Shown here: positions 1-7,918 of the stretch, one piece after another
How positions within the stretch are numbered: position 1 is the stretch's first letter
Layout: every line of letters begins with the position of its first letter
Assembly (NCBI GenBank): GCA_025356085.1
Contig: JANXUV010000064.1
Coordinates: 1-43,984, forward strand
Source of the DNA: Betaproteobacteria bacterium
Lineage (GTDB): Bacteria > Pseudomonadota > Gammaproteobacteria > Burkholderiales > SG8-39
Length of the DNA stretch: 43,984 nt
Direction: 5' to 3'
Notes under the pieces: model-generated
Seen by the model: only the letters and a program-made list of their open reading frames with translations
Told to the model about the DNA's origin: nothing
Database searches by the model: none
Translations under genes and position numbers: made by a program

Positions 1-39
1 TACCGGGATCCGGATGACGGTGCGGCCGCGCTGAAATGA
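1..39 (+). CDS. C-terminal tail of an unknown upstream gene (partial)
   Basis: Frame 1 reads YRDPDDGAAALK and then TGA at 37–39. The codons are GC-rich at the third position, like the neighbouring genes, so this is probably the last 12 residues of a gene starting outside the window. Too little is left to assign a family. Confidence 0.4.
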   Translation, partial: YRDPDDGAAALK

Positions 40-114
40 GCGCCGCGAGCCGGCGGTTTCCGCCCGCGAAACTGTAGAATCGCCGCTTTCCAAAAGCAGA
101 GGCAATCGAGCAGC

Positions 115-786
115 ATGTCGTTCTTCATCACACTTATCGAAGACTCCGACGCCAGTCGGCGCTCGATTGAGACGTCGCCGCGGGTGCACTCCATGATTCA
201 CAAGGGGCTGACGCTGGCCGAATACAAGGCGTTCCTGCACGACCTCTATCACATCGTCCTGCACTTTTGTCCCATCATGGCGGTTGCCGAGACGCGCTGT
301 GAAGGGCCTCTGGAGCGCATCGGCGACGAACTCCGCGAGCGGATCGGCGAGGAGACCGGGCACGAGCAGTGGGTATTGGAGGATGTCGCCGCAGTCGGCG
401 GCGACATCCGCGCGGTAGCTGCGACGCAGCCCAGCGCGCCCGTACAGGCGATGATTGGATTTAACTACAATGCAGCCGAGCGGATACATCCCTGCTCGGT
501 GCTCGGCATGCTCTACGTGCTAGAGGTGATCGCCTCGGTGTACGGCGGCAAAGCGGCCGACTCGATCGCGCGAGCGATCGGAAAGGATGTCACGGCGGGG
601 GGGTTCCGTTTCCTTTCCTCTCACGCAACGATGGACGCACACCACATGGCGCAGCTGAACGTACTGCTCAAAACCATCGACGACCCCTCGGCTCAGGCCG
701 CGATCATCGATTCGACGCGCGTCAACTTCCACCAGTTCGGCCAGCTTTTCTCGGACGGCGGTTTCGTCTCGCACCTCAGGCCCTGA
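115..786 (+). CDS. Heme-oxygenase-like diiron oxidase (HDO / TenA-PqqC-like)
   Basis: The 223-residue, mostly helical protein has the pattern of heme-oxygenase-like iron-containing redox enzymes. A plausible metal set is visible: acidic residues E75/E79/E80 and H83 (GEETGHEQW), E137, and an HxxxDxxH signature at H170–D174–H177. That signature is typical of the HDO superfamily (UndA, CADD, SznF and BesC types), which uses O2 and a non-heme diiron centre on small substrates such as fatty acids or amino acids. The substrate cannot be read from sequence. The ATG at 115 has only a distant AGAGG-like ribosome site. The gene ends 8 bp from the convergent DSF-synthase-like gene, so the two are neighbours but not an operon. 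The fold and metal-site class are fairly safe; the function is unknown. Confidence 0.7.
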   Translation: MSFFITLIEDSDASRRSIETSPRVHSMIHKGLTLAEYKAFLHDLYHIVLHFCPIMAVAETRCEGPLERIGDELRERIGEETGHEQWVLEDVAAVGGDIRAVAATQPSAPVQAMIGFNYNAAERIHPCSVLGMLYVLEVIASVYGGKAADSIARAIGKDVTAGGFRFLSSHATMDAHHMAQLNVLLKTIDDPSAQAAIIDSTRVNFHQFGQLFSDGGFVSHLRP

Positions 787-794
787 GCCTGGGT

Positions 795-1727
795 TCAGCC
801 CGCAGCCATCGCGATTCCCGCGGCCGGCACGGGCGCATAGGCTGCCGCCGCCGCGTCCATCCGCTCCATCTGGGCGCGTACCACCCGGCTCATCATGCGC
901 AGGTCCCGGTCTTCCAGGCGCAGCGCGCAATCCACCCAGGTGTCCGCAACGGCATCCAGCTCTTCGCGGGTGATCGGATTGACCTGCTGGCGCACGCGCA
1001 TCACGGCCTGGTGGCCGCTGCGCCGGCGCGCGTTCTTCGCAATCCAGGCCTGCACCGCCGCCTCGCCTTCGCCATCCTTGGCCAGCACGTCGATGATGCC
1101 CATCTCGTGCAGTCGCGCCGCCGGCAGCATTTTGCCCGACAGGATCAGTTCCTCTGCGACGCGCGGGCTCGCGCGTCTGGCGAGAAGACTGTAAGCGCCC
1201 ATTCCCGGAAACAGGTTGAACAGGATCTCCGGCAGGCCGAGCATTGCCGATTCCTCTGCGACGATCACGTCGCTGCACAGCGCCATCTCGAAGCCGCCGC
1301 CGAGCGCGTCGCCCTGCACCAGCGATATGGTGGTGAGCGTCGGGCACTGGTAGTGCTGGATCTGGCTGTGGATGTTATCGATGCACAGCCGGGCGTAGTG
1401 GGCGAGCGCGTCGCGGTCGCGCGCGCGGATCAGCAGCATGAACAGCGCCAGGTCGCCGCCGAGGTTGAACACCCTCGGCACGCGCGAGGCGGCGACGTAG
1501 GTATGCACCTTGTGCATGGCGCCCTCGAAATCGAGGTGGCCGCTGTTGGCGGTCAATTCATTGCCGACGTTGCGGATCTCCTTCAGCAGCCCAAGGTTGA
1601 AGCAGGGGTTTCCCCGCTGGTTCATGTAGCCCCAGAGCGTGCCGGTGGCAGGCTCGAACTCGTACTGCGTCTCTGCGAAATTCTTCCAGCCGGCTCGCAG
1701 CCCTATAGCATCGCGCATGTCACTCAT
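795..1727 (-). CDS. rpfF: DSF synthase-like crotonase (RpfF family)
   Basis: This 310-residue crotonase matches the RpfF branch, which makes diffusible signal factor cis-2-enoic fatty acids from 3-hydroxyacyl-ACP by dehydration and thioester hydrolysis. Two glutamates lie exactly 20 residues apart, E147 in GGGFE and E167 in GLPE, matching the spacing of the two catalytic glutamates of RpfF. They are followed by the family's LFxLFPGMGAYS stretch. An oxyanion-type NLGGDL segment lies at 89–93. The ATG at 1727 has an AGGGGG ribosome site at 1735–1740. No RpfR, RpfC or RpfG receptor gene is in the window, so the signalling partner must be elsewhere. The product may be BDSF (C12) as in other betaproteobacteria, but that is inference. 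Confidence 0.82.
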   Translation of the reverse strand: MSDMRDAIGLRAGWKNFAETQYEFEPATGTLWGYMNQRGNPCFNLGLLKEIRNVGNELTANSGHLDFEGAMHKVHTYVAASRVPRVFNLGGDLALFMLLIRARDRDALAHYARLCIDNIHSQIQHYQCPTLTTISLVQGDALGGGFEMALCSDVIVAEESAMLGLPEILFNLFPGMGAYSLLARRASPRVAEELILSGKMLPAARLHEMGIIDVLAKDGEGEAAVQAWIAKNARRRSGHQAVMRVRQQVNPITREELDAVADTWVDCALRLEDRDLRMMSRVVRAQMERMDAAAAAYAPVPAAGIAMAAG

Positions 1728-1746
1728 GGTCTTGCCCCCTAGAAAT

Positions 1747-1762
1747 TCCCCTTTGCAGGGGA
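1747..1762. promoter_or_regulatory. Inverted repeat upstream of the rpfF-like gene
   Basis: TCCCCT and AGGGGA form perfect 6-bp arms around a 4-nt centre (TTGC). The site lies 20 bp upstream of the rpfF-like start. It could be an operator or a 5'-leader hairpin just upstream of the ribosome site. Confidence 0.4.
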
Positions 1763-1825
1763 GTAGTTACGCTCGGTTCCGGGCGGGGCCCGGCGCCTCC
1801 GGGAGCCATTAAACGCCTGATAGTT

Positions 1826-1844
1826 CCCCTGTGCAAACAAGGGG
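1826..1844. promoter_or_regulatory. Second CCCCT…AGGGG inverted repeat
   Basis: CCCCT and AGGGG are separated by 9 nt. The same CCCCT/AGGGG half-site occurs in the palindrome at 1747–1762, about 80 bp away. A short T run follows at 1851–1855 on the plus strand, so a weak terminator is an alternative, but no plus-strand gene precedes it closely. Confidence 0.25.
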
Positions 1845-1979
1845 TGTTGCTTTTTCGTGAATGGCGCCGGAATGCGCGCTGCATCGCAAGACGAAATGAA
1901 TAACCGGGTTCTAGCCGAAACGGGCCGCTTGGGTTAAAGTTTTCCAGTCATCGAGTCAGGGATTTCGGAGGGGTTTTCA

Positions 1980-2216
1980 ATGTTCGCGATCGTCTACAAG
2001 TCCGACGGATTCCCGATCTGCCAGCAAGTGGCCGGCGTGAGCCCCGACCCGGTGGTGACCTGGAATACCGAGGCTGCCGCCAAGGCCTTTATCACCTCGA
2101 AGGGCGGCGACGCCGACTTCCATGCGGTGCAGCTCTCCGACGAGGCGATGGACAAGATCGCGCAGGCGATGGGCTGCCCGGTCGAGTCGATGATGTTCGA
2201 GCCCTACCCAAGCTAA
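1980..2216 (+). CDS. Small hypothetical protein (78 aa)
   Basis: I do not recognise this soluble, mixed alpha/beta protein. It has no signal peptide or membrane segment and contains two cysteines (C14 and C66). A strong GGAGGGG ribosome site at 1967–1973 lies at good spacing before the ATG, and codon use matches its neighbours, which supports a real gene. It stands alone between the divergent rpfF-like gene and the convergent deoxynucleoside kinase, whose stop codon is 5 bp away. Confidence 0.6.
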   Translation: MFAIVYKSDGFPICQQVAGVSPDPVVTWNTEAAAKAFITSKGGDADFHAVQLSDEAMDKIAQAMGCPVESMMFEPYPS

Positions 2217-2221
2217 GCCAG

Positions 2222-2857
2222 CTAACCCAGGCTGAAGAACTCCCGGCGGCTCTTCATGCCGCGCATGCGCGCCAGCAGCAGTTCCAGGTCGGCGTCGCGC
2301 GCCACGAAGTTCAGGTTCTCCGAGTTCACGATCAGTACCGGCGAGGCTGCGTAGTTGTAGAAGAAGCGCGCGTAGCCTTCCGCCAGCAGCGCCAGGTAGT
2401 CCTCGCCGATGCCGCGCTCGAATTCAGCCGCCCGCCGCCGCACGCGCTCGTACAGCGTCGCCGGCTGCGCCTGCAGGTAGACCACCAGGTCCGGCGCCGG
2501 CGCCTGCGGCCGGATCGCGTCGTAGATTTTCTGGTACAGCGCCATTTCGTCGGCCGACAGCGTGATGCGGGCGAACAGCGGGTCCTTGTCCAGCAGGAAG
2601 TCCGATACCGTCGGCCGCCCGAACATGTCAGGCTGCGCCAGCGTCGCCAGTTGGCGCGCGCGCTGGAACAGGAAGAACAGCTGCGTCGGCAGTGCGTAGC
2701 GCGCCATGTCCTGGTAGAAGCGCACGAGGAACGGGTTCTCACCCGGCTGCTCGAGCAACAGCTCGGCGCCGAGGCGCTCCGCCAGGCGGCGCGCCAGGCT
2801 GGTCTTGCCGGCGCCGATCGGGCCTTCGACGGCGATGTGGCCAAATTTTCCGGACAC
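2222..2857 (-). CDS. Deoxynucleoside kinase (dGK/dCK family)
   Basis: The 211-residue P-loop kinase transfers phosphate from a nucleoside triphosphate to a deoxynucleoside (deoxyguanosine or deoxyadenosine type) in purine salvage. Walker A GPIGAGKTS is at about residues 12–20, followed by the LEQPGENPF substrate loop, and an arginine-rich lid (YERVRRRAAEFERG) comes later. The start is a GTG at 2857, one base after the folK stop, with AAGGA about 10 nt upstream; the protein then begins MSGKFGHIAVEGPIG as in the family. A kinase directly after folK is common in betaproteobacteria, where panB often follows; panB is not present here. The exact base preference is not readable. Confidence 0.85.
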   Translation of the reverse strand: MSGKFGHIAVEGPIGAGKTSLARRLAERLGAELLLEQPGENPFLVRFYQDMARYALPTQLFFLFQRARQLATLAQPDMFGRPTVSDFLLDKDPLFARITLSADEMALYQKIYDAIRPQAPAPDLVVYLQAQPATLYERVRRRAAEFERGIGEDYLALLAEGYARFFYNYAASPVLIVNSENLNFVARDADLELLLARMRGMKSRREFFSLG

Positions 2858-2858
2858 G

Positions 2859-3338
2859 TCAGTCCATCCTTTCGATCTTCTGCGAAGCGCAAGCAGATAG
2901 CAAAGTGCTGGCTTTTCCTCTTCCAGGAATTGAAATCCCGGGATCGAGTTCGAGCAAGGGCTGAAGCACGAACGCGCGCTCCTGCATGCGCGGGTGGGGC
3001 ACCGTCAGGCCGGGCCGCGCGATCTGTTCATCGCCGAAAAGCAGCAGGTCGAGATCGAGCGTCCTGGGCGCATTGGGAAAGGATCGCTCGCGGTGGTGGC
3101 GCCGTTCGATGCCCTGCAGGCCTTCCAGCAGCACGCCGGGCGCAAGCCGGGTGTCGAGCGCTGCCACGGCGTTCAAGAACTCCGGTTGGTCCGCAAAGCC
3201 GACGGGTGCCGTCCGATAGAAGCTGGAGTGTCCGGCGAGGCGGGTCTCGGGCAAGCCGCTCATTGCGATGATCGCTTCGGTGAGTTGCCGGCGGGGCTCG
3301 CCAAGGTTCGCACCCAGACCGACGTAAGCGCGGATCAT
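2859..3338 (-). CDS. folK: 6-hydroxymethyl-7,8-dihydropterin pyrophosphokinase
   Basis: The enzyme pyrophosphorylates 6-hydroxymethyldihydropterin in folate synthesis. The 159-residue protein is of typical length and shows every HPPK landmark in order: GLGANLGEP at the N-terminus, FYRTAPVG, QPEFLNAV, the ATP and metal segment RTLDLDLLLFGDE, and VPHPRMQERAFVL. The start is the ATG at 3338, which gives MIRAYVGLGAN. A longer in-frame extension to 3467 would lie wholly inside pcnB and adds nothing conserved. The ATG overlaps the pcnB stop as ATGA (3335–3338), so translation is probably coupled to pcnB. This matters because pcnB has an internal stop. Confidence 0.93.
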   Translation of the reverse strand: MIRAYVGLGANLGEPRRQLTEAIIAMSGLPETRLAGHSSFYRTAPVGFADQPEFLNAVAALDTRLAPGVLLEGLQGIERRHHRERSFPNAPRTLDLDLLLFGDEQIARPGLTVPHPRMQERAFVLQPLLELDPGISIPGRGKASTLLSACASQKIERMD

Positions 3339-4660
3339 GCCGGCGGCGGCGCGCCCTCGGCTGGCTTCTTGCCGCGGCGCCGGCGGCGGCGTTTCTTGTG
3401 CGGGCCTGAATCGGGCAGCAGCATTGCCTGGCGTGATTCCTCGTCCGCGGCCTGGAATGCGCGCCACCAGGATTCGATCTCGGCCGGCACTTCGCCGCTT
3501 TGCGCTCGCAAAGCGAGGAAATCGTAAGCCATGCGGAAACGCTCGGCCTCGAGCAGCCGCCAGGGGCGCTGCCCGGAGCGTTCCTCGAAGCGTGGCTGCA
3601 TCGCCCAGACTTCGCGCATGGTGGCGGTGAGGCGGCGAGTAATGGCGAGCTTGCCGCTTTGCGCGTCCAGCACTTCATCCATGGCGAACTCCAGCGCCGG
3701 GACGCGGCGTTCGCCGCGCTTTTCGCGGGCTTTCCAGGCTGCCAGCACTTCGTGCCAAAGGAGAGCGGCAAAGAGGAACGCCGGGGAGACCGGCCGATCG
3801 GTGCGCACGCGCTCGTCGGTCTGCGCCAGCGCCAGCGTGACGAAGCGCTCGCCCAGCGGCTGGTCGAGGATCACGTCCAACAGCGGCAGCAGGCCCTTGT
3901 GCAGGCCTTAGTTGCGCAGCTGGCGCAGGCAGGCGCTGGCGTGGCCCGAGAGCAGCAGCTTGAGCATTTCCTCGAACAGGCGCGGCGGCGGCACGTGCTC
4001 CAGCAACGGAGCGAGGCGCTTGATCGGTGCGCGCGTCTTGCCATCGATGGACAGGCCGAGCTTGGCCGCCAGCCGCACCGCGCGCAGCATGCGTACCGGA
4101 TCCTCGCGGAAACGGGTTTCCGGGTCGCCGATCATGCGCAGCGTGCGCTTTTTCAGGTCGGCCAGGCCGCCGTGGTAATCGATCACCTCGCCCGAGCGGC
4201 AGTCGTAGTAGAGCGCGTTGACGGTGAAATCGCGCCGCAGCGCGTCCTCTTCCAGGGTGCCGAAGACATTGTCGCGCAGTACGCGGCCATGCTCATCTTT
4301 CTCGGCCTTTTGCTGGTCGGCGGCGCGGAAGGTAGAGACTTCGATGGTTTCCTGGCTCAGCATCACGTGGACCAGGCGAAAACGTCGCCCGATCAGCAGC
4401 GCGCGGCGAAACAGGGGCTTGATCTGCTCGGGCCGAGCGGCGGTGGCGACGTCGAAATCCTTCGGTTCGATGCCTAGCAGGATGTCGCGCACCGCGCCGC
4501 CCACCACGTAAGCCGGGTAGCCGCGTTCGGAGAGCGTGTCGCAGACCTTGAGCGCGCCCGGGCTGATCGCATTGCGCGTGACGCTGTGGCGCGCTTGCGG
4601 AACGCGCTGCGGCGCCGGGGTATCCAGGCCGAGCACGCGGCGGATGAAGCGTTTGATCAT
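3335..4660 (-). pseudogene. pcnB: Poly(A) polymerase I interrupted by an in-frame TAA
   Basis: PcnB adds 3' poly(A) tails that promote RNA decay. The first 250 codons (4660–3911) hold a full nucleotidyltransferase head: GGAVRDILLG, the metal pair in KDFDVAT, RRDFTVNALYYD, and EDPVRMLRAVRLAAKL. The frame then meets TAA at 3910–3908. The same frame continues GLHKGLLPLLDVILDQPLGERF to the normal basic C-terminus and stops at 3335. There is no frameshift; one codon is a stop where homologues usually have E, Q, R or K before GL. The total is 442 codons, normal for the family. As read, only a truncated protein lacking the RNA-binding C-terminal body is made. Other genes here end in TAA, so recoding is unlikely. 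A base-call error cannot be excluded. Confidence 0.85.
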
Positions 4661-4672
4661 TACCGGCGGGGA

Positions 4673-5335
4673 TTATCTCAGGGAAATCACCGACCAGCCG
4701 CGCCGCCTTGCCTCGGCGGCGAGCTTTTCGTCCGGATCGACGGCCACCGGCTGCGTGACCAGCTCAAGCAGCGGCAGATCGTTGTGCGAGTCACTGTAGA
4801 ACGCACTACTGGCGAAGTCCCCGAGCTTGCGGCCCTGCGCCGCCAGCCAGTCATCGACACGCTCGATCTTGCCCTCCCTGAAGCAGGGGGTGCCGGCCAC
4901 CCGGCCGGTGAAGCGGCCGCCGACCCGCTCCGGCTCGGTGGCGACCAGGTTCGGCACGCCGAACTCGCGGGCGATAGGGCCGGTGACGAAGCTGTTGGTA
5001 GCGGTGACGACCGCGCACAGGTCGCCGGCATCGAGGTGGCGGCGCACCAGCGCGCGCGCGGGCGCTCCCATCGCGGGCCGGATGCGCGCGTCCATGAACT
5101 CGGCATGCAAGCGCGTGAGGTCTTCCGGCGCGTGCTCGGCGAGCGGGCGCAGCGCGAAGCCGAGGAATTCGTGGATATCCAGCGTGCCCGCCTTGTACTG
5201 CTCGTAGAAAGCCGCGTTCTGCGCTTCGTATTCGCCGCGTTCGAGCACGCCGCGAACTACCAGGAACTGGCCCCATTCGTAGTCGCTGTCGCAGGCGAGC
5301 AGGGTGTTGTCGAGATCGAACAGGGCCAGATTCAT
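4673..5335 (-). CDS. HAD-IB family phosphatase (SerB-like)
   Basis: The 220-residue haloacid-dehalogenase hydrolase has motif I DLDNTLLACDSD near residue 7, motif II in VVTATNSFVT, a lysine in motif III (REGKIERVDDW), and motif IV SDSHNDLPLL. These are the phosphoserine-phosphatase-like IB subclass features, with a helical cap between motifs I and II. It removes phosphate from a small metabolite that the sequence does not reveal. The ATG overlaps the hda stop (ATGA), and pcnB starts 12 bp after its stop. The hda–HAD–pcnB–folK order is conserved in betaproteobacteria, but the link to replication control or RNA decay is unexplained. Confidence 0.85.
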   Translation of the reverse strand: MNLALFDLDNTLLACDSDYEWGQFLVVRGVLERGEYEAQNAAFYEQYKAGTLDIHEFLGFALRPLAEHAPEDLTRLHAEFMDARIRPAMGAPARALVRRHLDAGDLCAVVTATNSFVTGPIAREFGVPNLVATEPERVGGRFTGRVAGTPCFREGKIERVDDWLAAQGRKLGDFASSAFYSDSHNDLPLLELVTQPVAVDPDEKLAAEARRRGWSVISLR

Positions 5336-5919
5336 TCTTTGAGCGCTTCGCGCAACAGCGGCAGCGTAATCGGGCGCTTCAATTCCAGGGAGGCCAGGTC
5401 GATCCTGTCGAGAACCGCATTTAGGGAACGCATATCCCTGCGCATGCGCGTCAGCAGGTAGGCAATGACCTCGTCTGGCAGTTGCATGCCACGGCGCGTG
5501 GCTTCCCCACGCAAATAGGTCGAACGTTCTTCGTCGCTAAGTAGCTTTACCTGGTAGACCAGCCCCCAGGCGAGGCGCGATTTCAGGTCCTCGCGCAGCG
5601 GCAACTGCGCGGGCGGTGCGTTGCCCGCGGCAAGCACGGTCCCGCCGGATTGGCGCGATTCGTTGATCCTGTTGAACAAGCCGATCTGGACTGCTTCATC
5701 GAGCTTCTCGACATCGTCCGCTGGATTCAGGCCGGCGCAGGCCTGCAGAAGATGGCTCTTGCCTGAACCGGCCTCGCCCCACAGATAGAGCACGCTTTCA
5801 GAGAATTTGCCGGCCTGGAGTTCCCGCAGGCGCGCCAGCAGTTCGGCGTTGGCGCCGGGCACGAAATTATCGAGCGTCGGCTGTGGGGGTGGCGAAATGC
5901 CCAACGCAAGCTGCTTCAT
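5332..5919 (-). CDS. hda: DnaA regulatory inactivator Hda
   Basis: Hda binds the DNA-loaded beta clamp and stimulates ATP hydrolysis on DnaA, which prevents re-initiation. The protein opens MKQLALGI, the QL-type clamp-binding motif, followed by a DnaA-like AAA+ domain with Walker [12 protein letters not shown] and a [12 protein letters not shown] sensor-type segment. The length is 195 residues. I chose the ATG at 5919 because family members begin at M-K/R-Q-L; an upstream in-frame ATG at 5943 overlaps the purM start on the other strand. No Shine–Dalgarno precedes 5919, and a TAAAAT hexamer sits 10 nt upstream, so the message may be nearly leaderless. Confidence 0.9.
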   Translation of the reverse strand: MKQLALGISPPPQPTLDNFVPGANAELLARLRELQAGKFSESVLYLWGEAGSGKSHLLQACAGLNPADDVEKLDEAVQIGLFNRINESRQSGGTVLAAGNAPPAQLPLREDLKSRLAWGLVYQVKLLSDEERSTYLRGEATRRGMQLPDEVIAYLLTRMRRDMRSLNAVLDRIDLASLELKRPITLPLLREALKE

Positions 5920-5921
5920 CG

Positions 5922-5935
5922 TAAAATTGATTTTA
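5922..5935. promoter_or_regulatory. Symmetric shared -10 element between hda and purM
   Basis: TAAAAT–TG–ATTTTA is an inverted repeat with perfect 6-bp arms inside the 22-bp gap between the divergent starts. Each arm is a good -10 hexamer reading toward one gene. The predicted start sites fall only a few nt before either ATG. No convincing -35 is visible in either direction. Confidence 0.5.
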
Positions 5936-5941
5936 ACCGCC

Positions 5942-6952
5942 ATGCCGGAATCCATCTCTTACCGCGACGCGGGCGTCGACATCGACGCCGGGGATGCGCT
6001 CGTCGAAGCGATCAAGCCGTTCGCCAAGCGCACCATGCGCGCGGAGGTGCTGGCGGGCCTGGGCGGCTTCGGCGCGCTGTGCGCGATCCCGAAAAAGTAC
6101 AAGGAGCCGATCCTGGTTTCGGGCACCGACGGCGTCGGCACCAAGCTCAAGCTCGCGTTCATGCTCGGCCGGCATGGCACGGTGGGCATCGACCTCGTGG
6201 CGATGAGCGTGAACGACATTCTGGTGCAAGGCGCCGAACCGCTTTTCTTTCTCGACTACTTCGCCTGCGGCAAGCTCGACAAGGGCGTCGCAACGCAGGT
6301 GATCAAGGGCATCGCCGAGGGTTGCACCGAGGCGGGCTGCGCCCTGATCGGCGGCGAAACCGCCGAAATGCCGGGCATGTACCCGGAAGGCGAGTACGAC
6401 CTGGCGGGCTTCTGCGTCGGCGTGGTCGAGAAGGAAAAGATCATCAACGGCAGCACCATCAAGCCGGGCGACGTGCTGCTCGGCCTGGCCTCCAGCGGCG
6501 CGCACTCCAACGGCTACTCGCTGATCCGCAAGATCGTCGGCGAAGACAAGCCGAGCGGCGACCTCGCCGACACGCTGATGGAGCCGACGCGCATCTACGT
6601 GAAGCCGGTGCTCAAGCTGATGGCGGCAGTGCAGGTCAAAGGTCTCGCGCACATCACCGGCGGCGGCCTGGTCGGCAACGTGCCGCGCATGCTGCCCGAG
6701 GGCATGCGCGCCGTGCTGCGAAAAAAAATGTGGCCGCGGCCGCAGCTGTTTACCTGGCTGCAGCAGAACGGCAACGTCGCCGAAGATGAAATGCACCGTG
6801 TCTTCAATTGCGGCATCGGCATGGTGATCGCCGTCGCGCGCGAGCACGTTGCCGCCGCCACTATGCTGCTCAAGCGCGAAGGCGAACTCGCTTACGAGAT
6901 CGGCTTCGTCGAAGCTGGCAACGCCGGCGAGCCGGAGGCGGTGGTCCTCTAG
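5942..6952 (+). CDS. purM: Phosphoribosylformylglycinamidine cyclo-ligase (AIR synthase)
   Basis: PurM closes the imidazole ring in step five of purine synthesis, using ATP on FGAM. The 336-residue protein is the usual length and shows [21 protein letters not shown] at the N-terminus, the nucleotide segment [44 protein letters not shown], and [13 protein letters not shown] in the second half. The ATG at 5942 gives the family's [11 protein letters not shown] start. There is no Shine–Dalgarno; the TAAAAT at 5922–5927 would place the transcript start only a few nt upstream. It is followed by the convergent Bug receptor gene with a 6-bp gap. Confidence 0.95.
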   Translation: MPESISYRDAGVDIDAGDALVEAIKPFAKRTMRAEVLAGLGGFGALCAIPKKYKEPILVSGTDGVGTKLKLAFMLGRHGTVGIDLVAMSVNDILVQGAEPLFFLDYFACGKLDKGVATQVIKGIAEGCTEAGCALIGGETAEMPGMYPEGEYDLAGFCVGVVEKEKIINGSTIKPGDVLLGLASSGAHSNGYSLIRKIVGEDKPSGDLADTLMEPTRIYVKPVLKLMAAVQVKGLAHITGGGLVGNVPRMLPEGMRAVLRKKMWPRPQLFTWLQQNGNVAEDEMHRVFNCGIGMVIAVAREHVAAATMLLKREGELAYEIGFVEAGNAGEPEAVVL

Positions 6953-6958
6953 CCGCGG

Positions 6959-7918
6959 CTATTCGGGCTGCAGCCCGATTTCCTTCACCAGCTTGGCCCA
7001 GCGCTCGCGTTCGGCGCGAAGGAAATCCCCGAGTGACTCCGGGGTTCCCGCACCCTCGTTGACCAATCCCAGGTCGAACAGGCGCTGCGCGACTTCCGGA
7101 TCGGTCAGCACTTTGTCCGTATCCCGGTTCGCCTTCTGCACTATTGCCGCCGGCGTTCCGGCCGGCGCGAGCAGGGCGAACCAGCCGACGTACTCGAAGC
7201 CGGGGTAGCTCTCGGCCAGCGTGGGCACGTCTTCCAGGCCGCGCACGCGCTTGCCGGAGCTGACCGCCAGCGCGCGCAGTTCGCCGCGCTTGAGGAAGGG
7301 CAGCAGCGCGGCGGAGCTCACCAGCACCACCTGCGTGCGGCCGGCGATGGTGTCCTGGATCGCCGGCGAGACGCCATTGTAGGGAACCTGCAGCAGGTGC
7401 ATGCCGGTGATCTGGTTGAGCATCTGGCTCATCAGGCCGCTGAAGGTCTTGGTGCCCTCGTTGGCCGCGGCGAGCCGGCCCGGTTGCGATTTGTCCTGCG
7501 CGATGAGTTCGCCAAGCGATTTCGCCGGTACTTCCGGGTTGACCGCGATCACCATTGGCGACTTGGCGATCATCGCCACCGGCGCAAAGTCCTTCGCCGG
7601 GTCGTAGGGCAGCGACTTGAAGGTGTACGGATTGGAAACGATCGCCGCGGTGGTGGCGTAGAAGAAGGTGTAGCCGTCGGGCGCCGAACGCGCCGCGGCC
7701 TGCGCGCCGGGGACGTTTTGTCCGCCGGGGCGGTTTTCGACCACCACCGACTGATTCCAGATCTTCGAGAGCCGGTCGGCGAGATAGCGCGCCGTGATGT
7801 CGGGCGAAGTGCCCGGCGCCTGCGAGACGATGAACTTCACCGGCCGTGCGGGCCACTCCTGCGCAAAAATGGTTCCGGTAAAAAGAAAGGGGAGTAAAAA
7901 CAGCAAGCGAAATTTCAT
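6959..7918 (-). CDS. Bug-family periplasmic solute receptor (TctC-like)
   Basis: The 319-residue exported receptor begins MKFRLLFLLPFLFTGTIFAQ, a clear signal peptide with cleavage near residue 19. The mature part has the Bug/TctC landmarks: WPARPVKFIVSQAPGTSPDI, VVENRPGGQNVPGAQAAA, PDGYTFFYAT, LAAANEGTKT and the LLAPAGTPAAIVQKAN hinge. Bug proteins bind small carboxylates in the periplasm, but the ligand here is unknown. No TctAB membrane components are nearby. The ATG overlaps the stop of the DMT exporter gene (ATGA), so the two are co-transcribed. Bug-receptor expansion is a hallmark of Burkholderiales. Confidence 0.9.
   Translation of the reverse strand: MKFRLLFLLPFLFTGTIFAQEWPARPVKFIVSQAPGTSPDITARYLADRLSKIWNQSVVVENRPGGQNVPGAQAAARSAPDGYTFFYATTAAIVSNPYTFKSLPYDPAKDFAPVAMIAKSPMVIAVNPEVPAKSLGELIAQDKSQPGRLAAANEGTKTFSGLMSQMLNQITGMHLLQVPYNGVSPAIQDTIAGRTQVVLVSSAALLPFLKRGELRALAVSSGKRVRGLEDVPTLAESYPGFEYVGWFALLAPAGTPAAIVQKANRDTDKVLTDPEVAQRLFDLGLVNEGAGTPESLGDFLRAERERWAKLVKEIGLQPE

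Noticed and set aside
3339-3467. Longer folK starting at 3467
   Set aside because: The added residues are read antisense-free but out of frame within the pcnB C-terminus and do not match the family; the ATG at 3338 gives the conserved N-terminus.
3908-3910. TAA reassigned as a sense codon in pcnB
   Set aside because: TAA ends other genes in this window normally (for example the decarboxylase at 21395 and the DsbA-like gene at 33951), so the code is standard.
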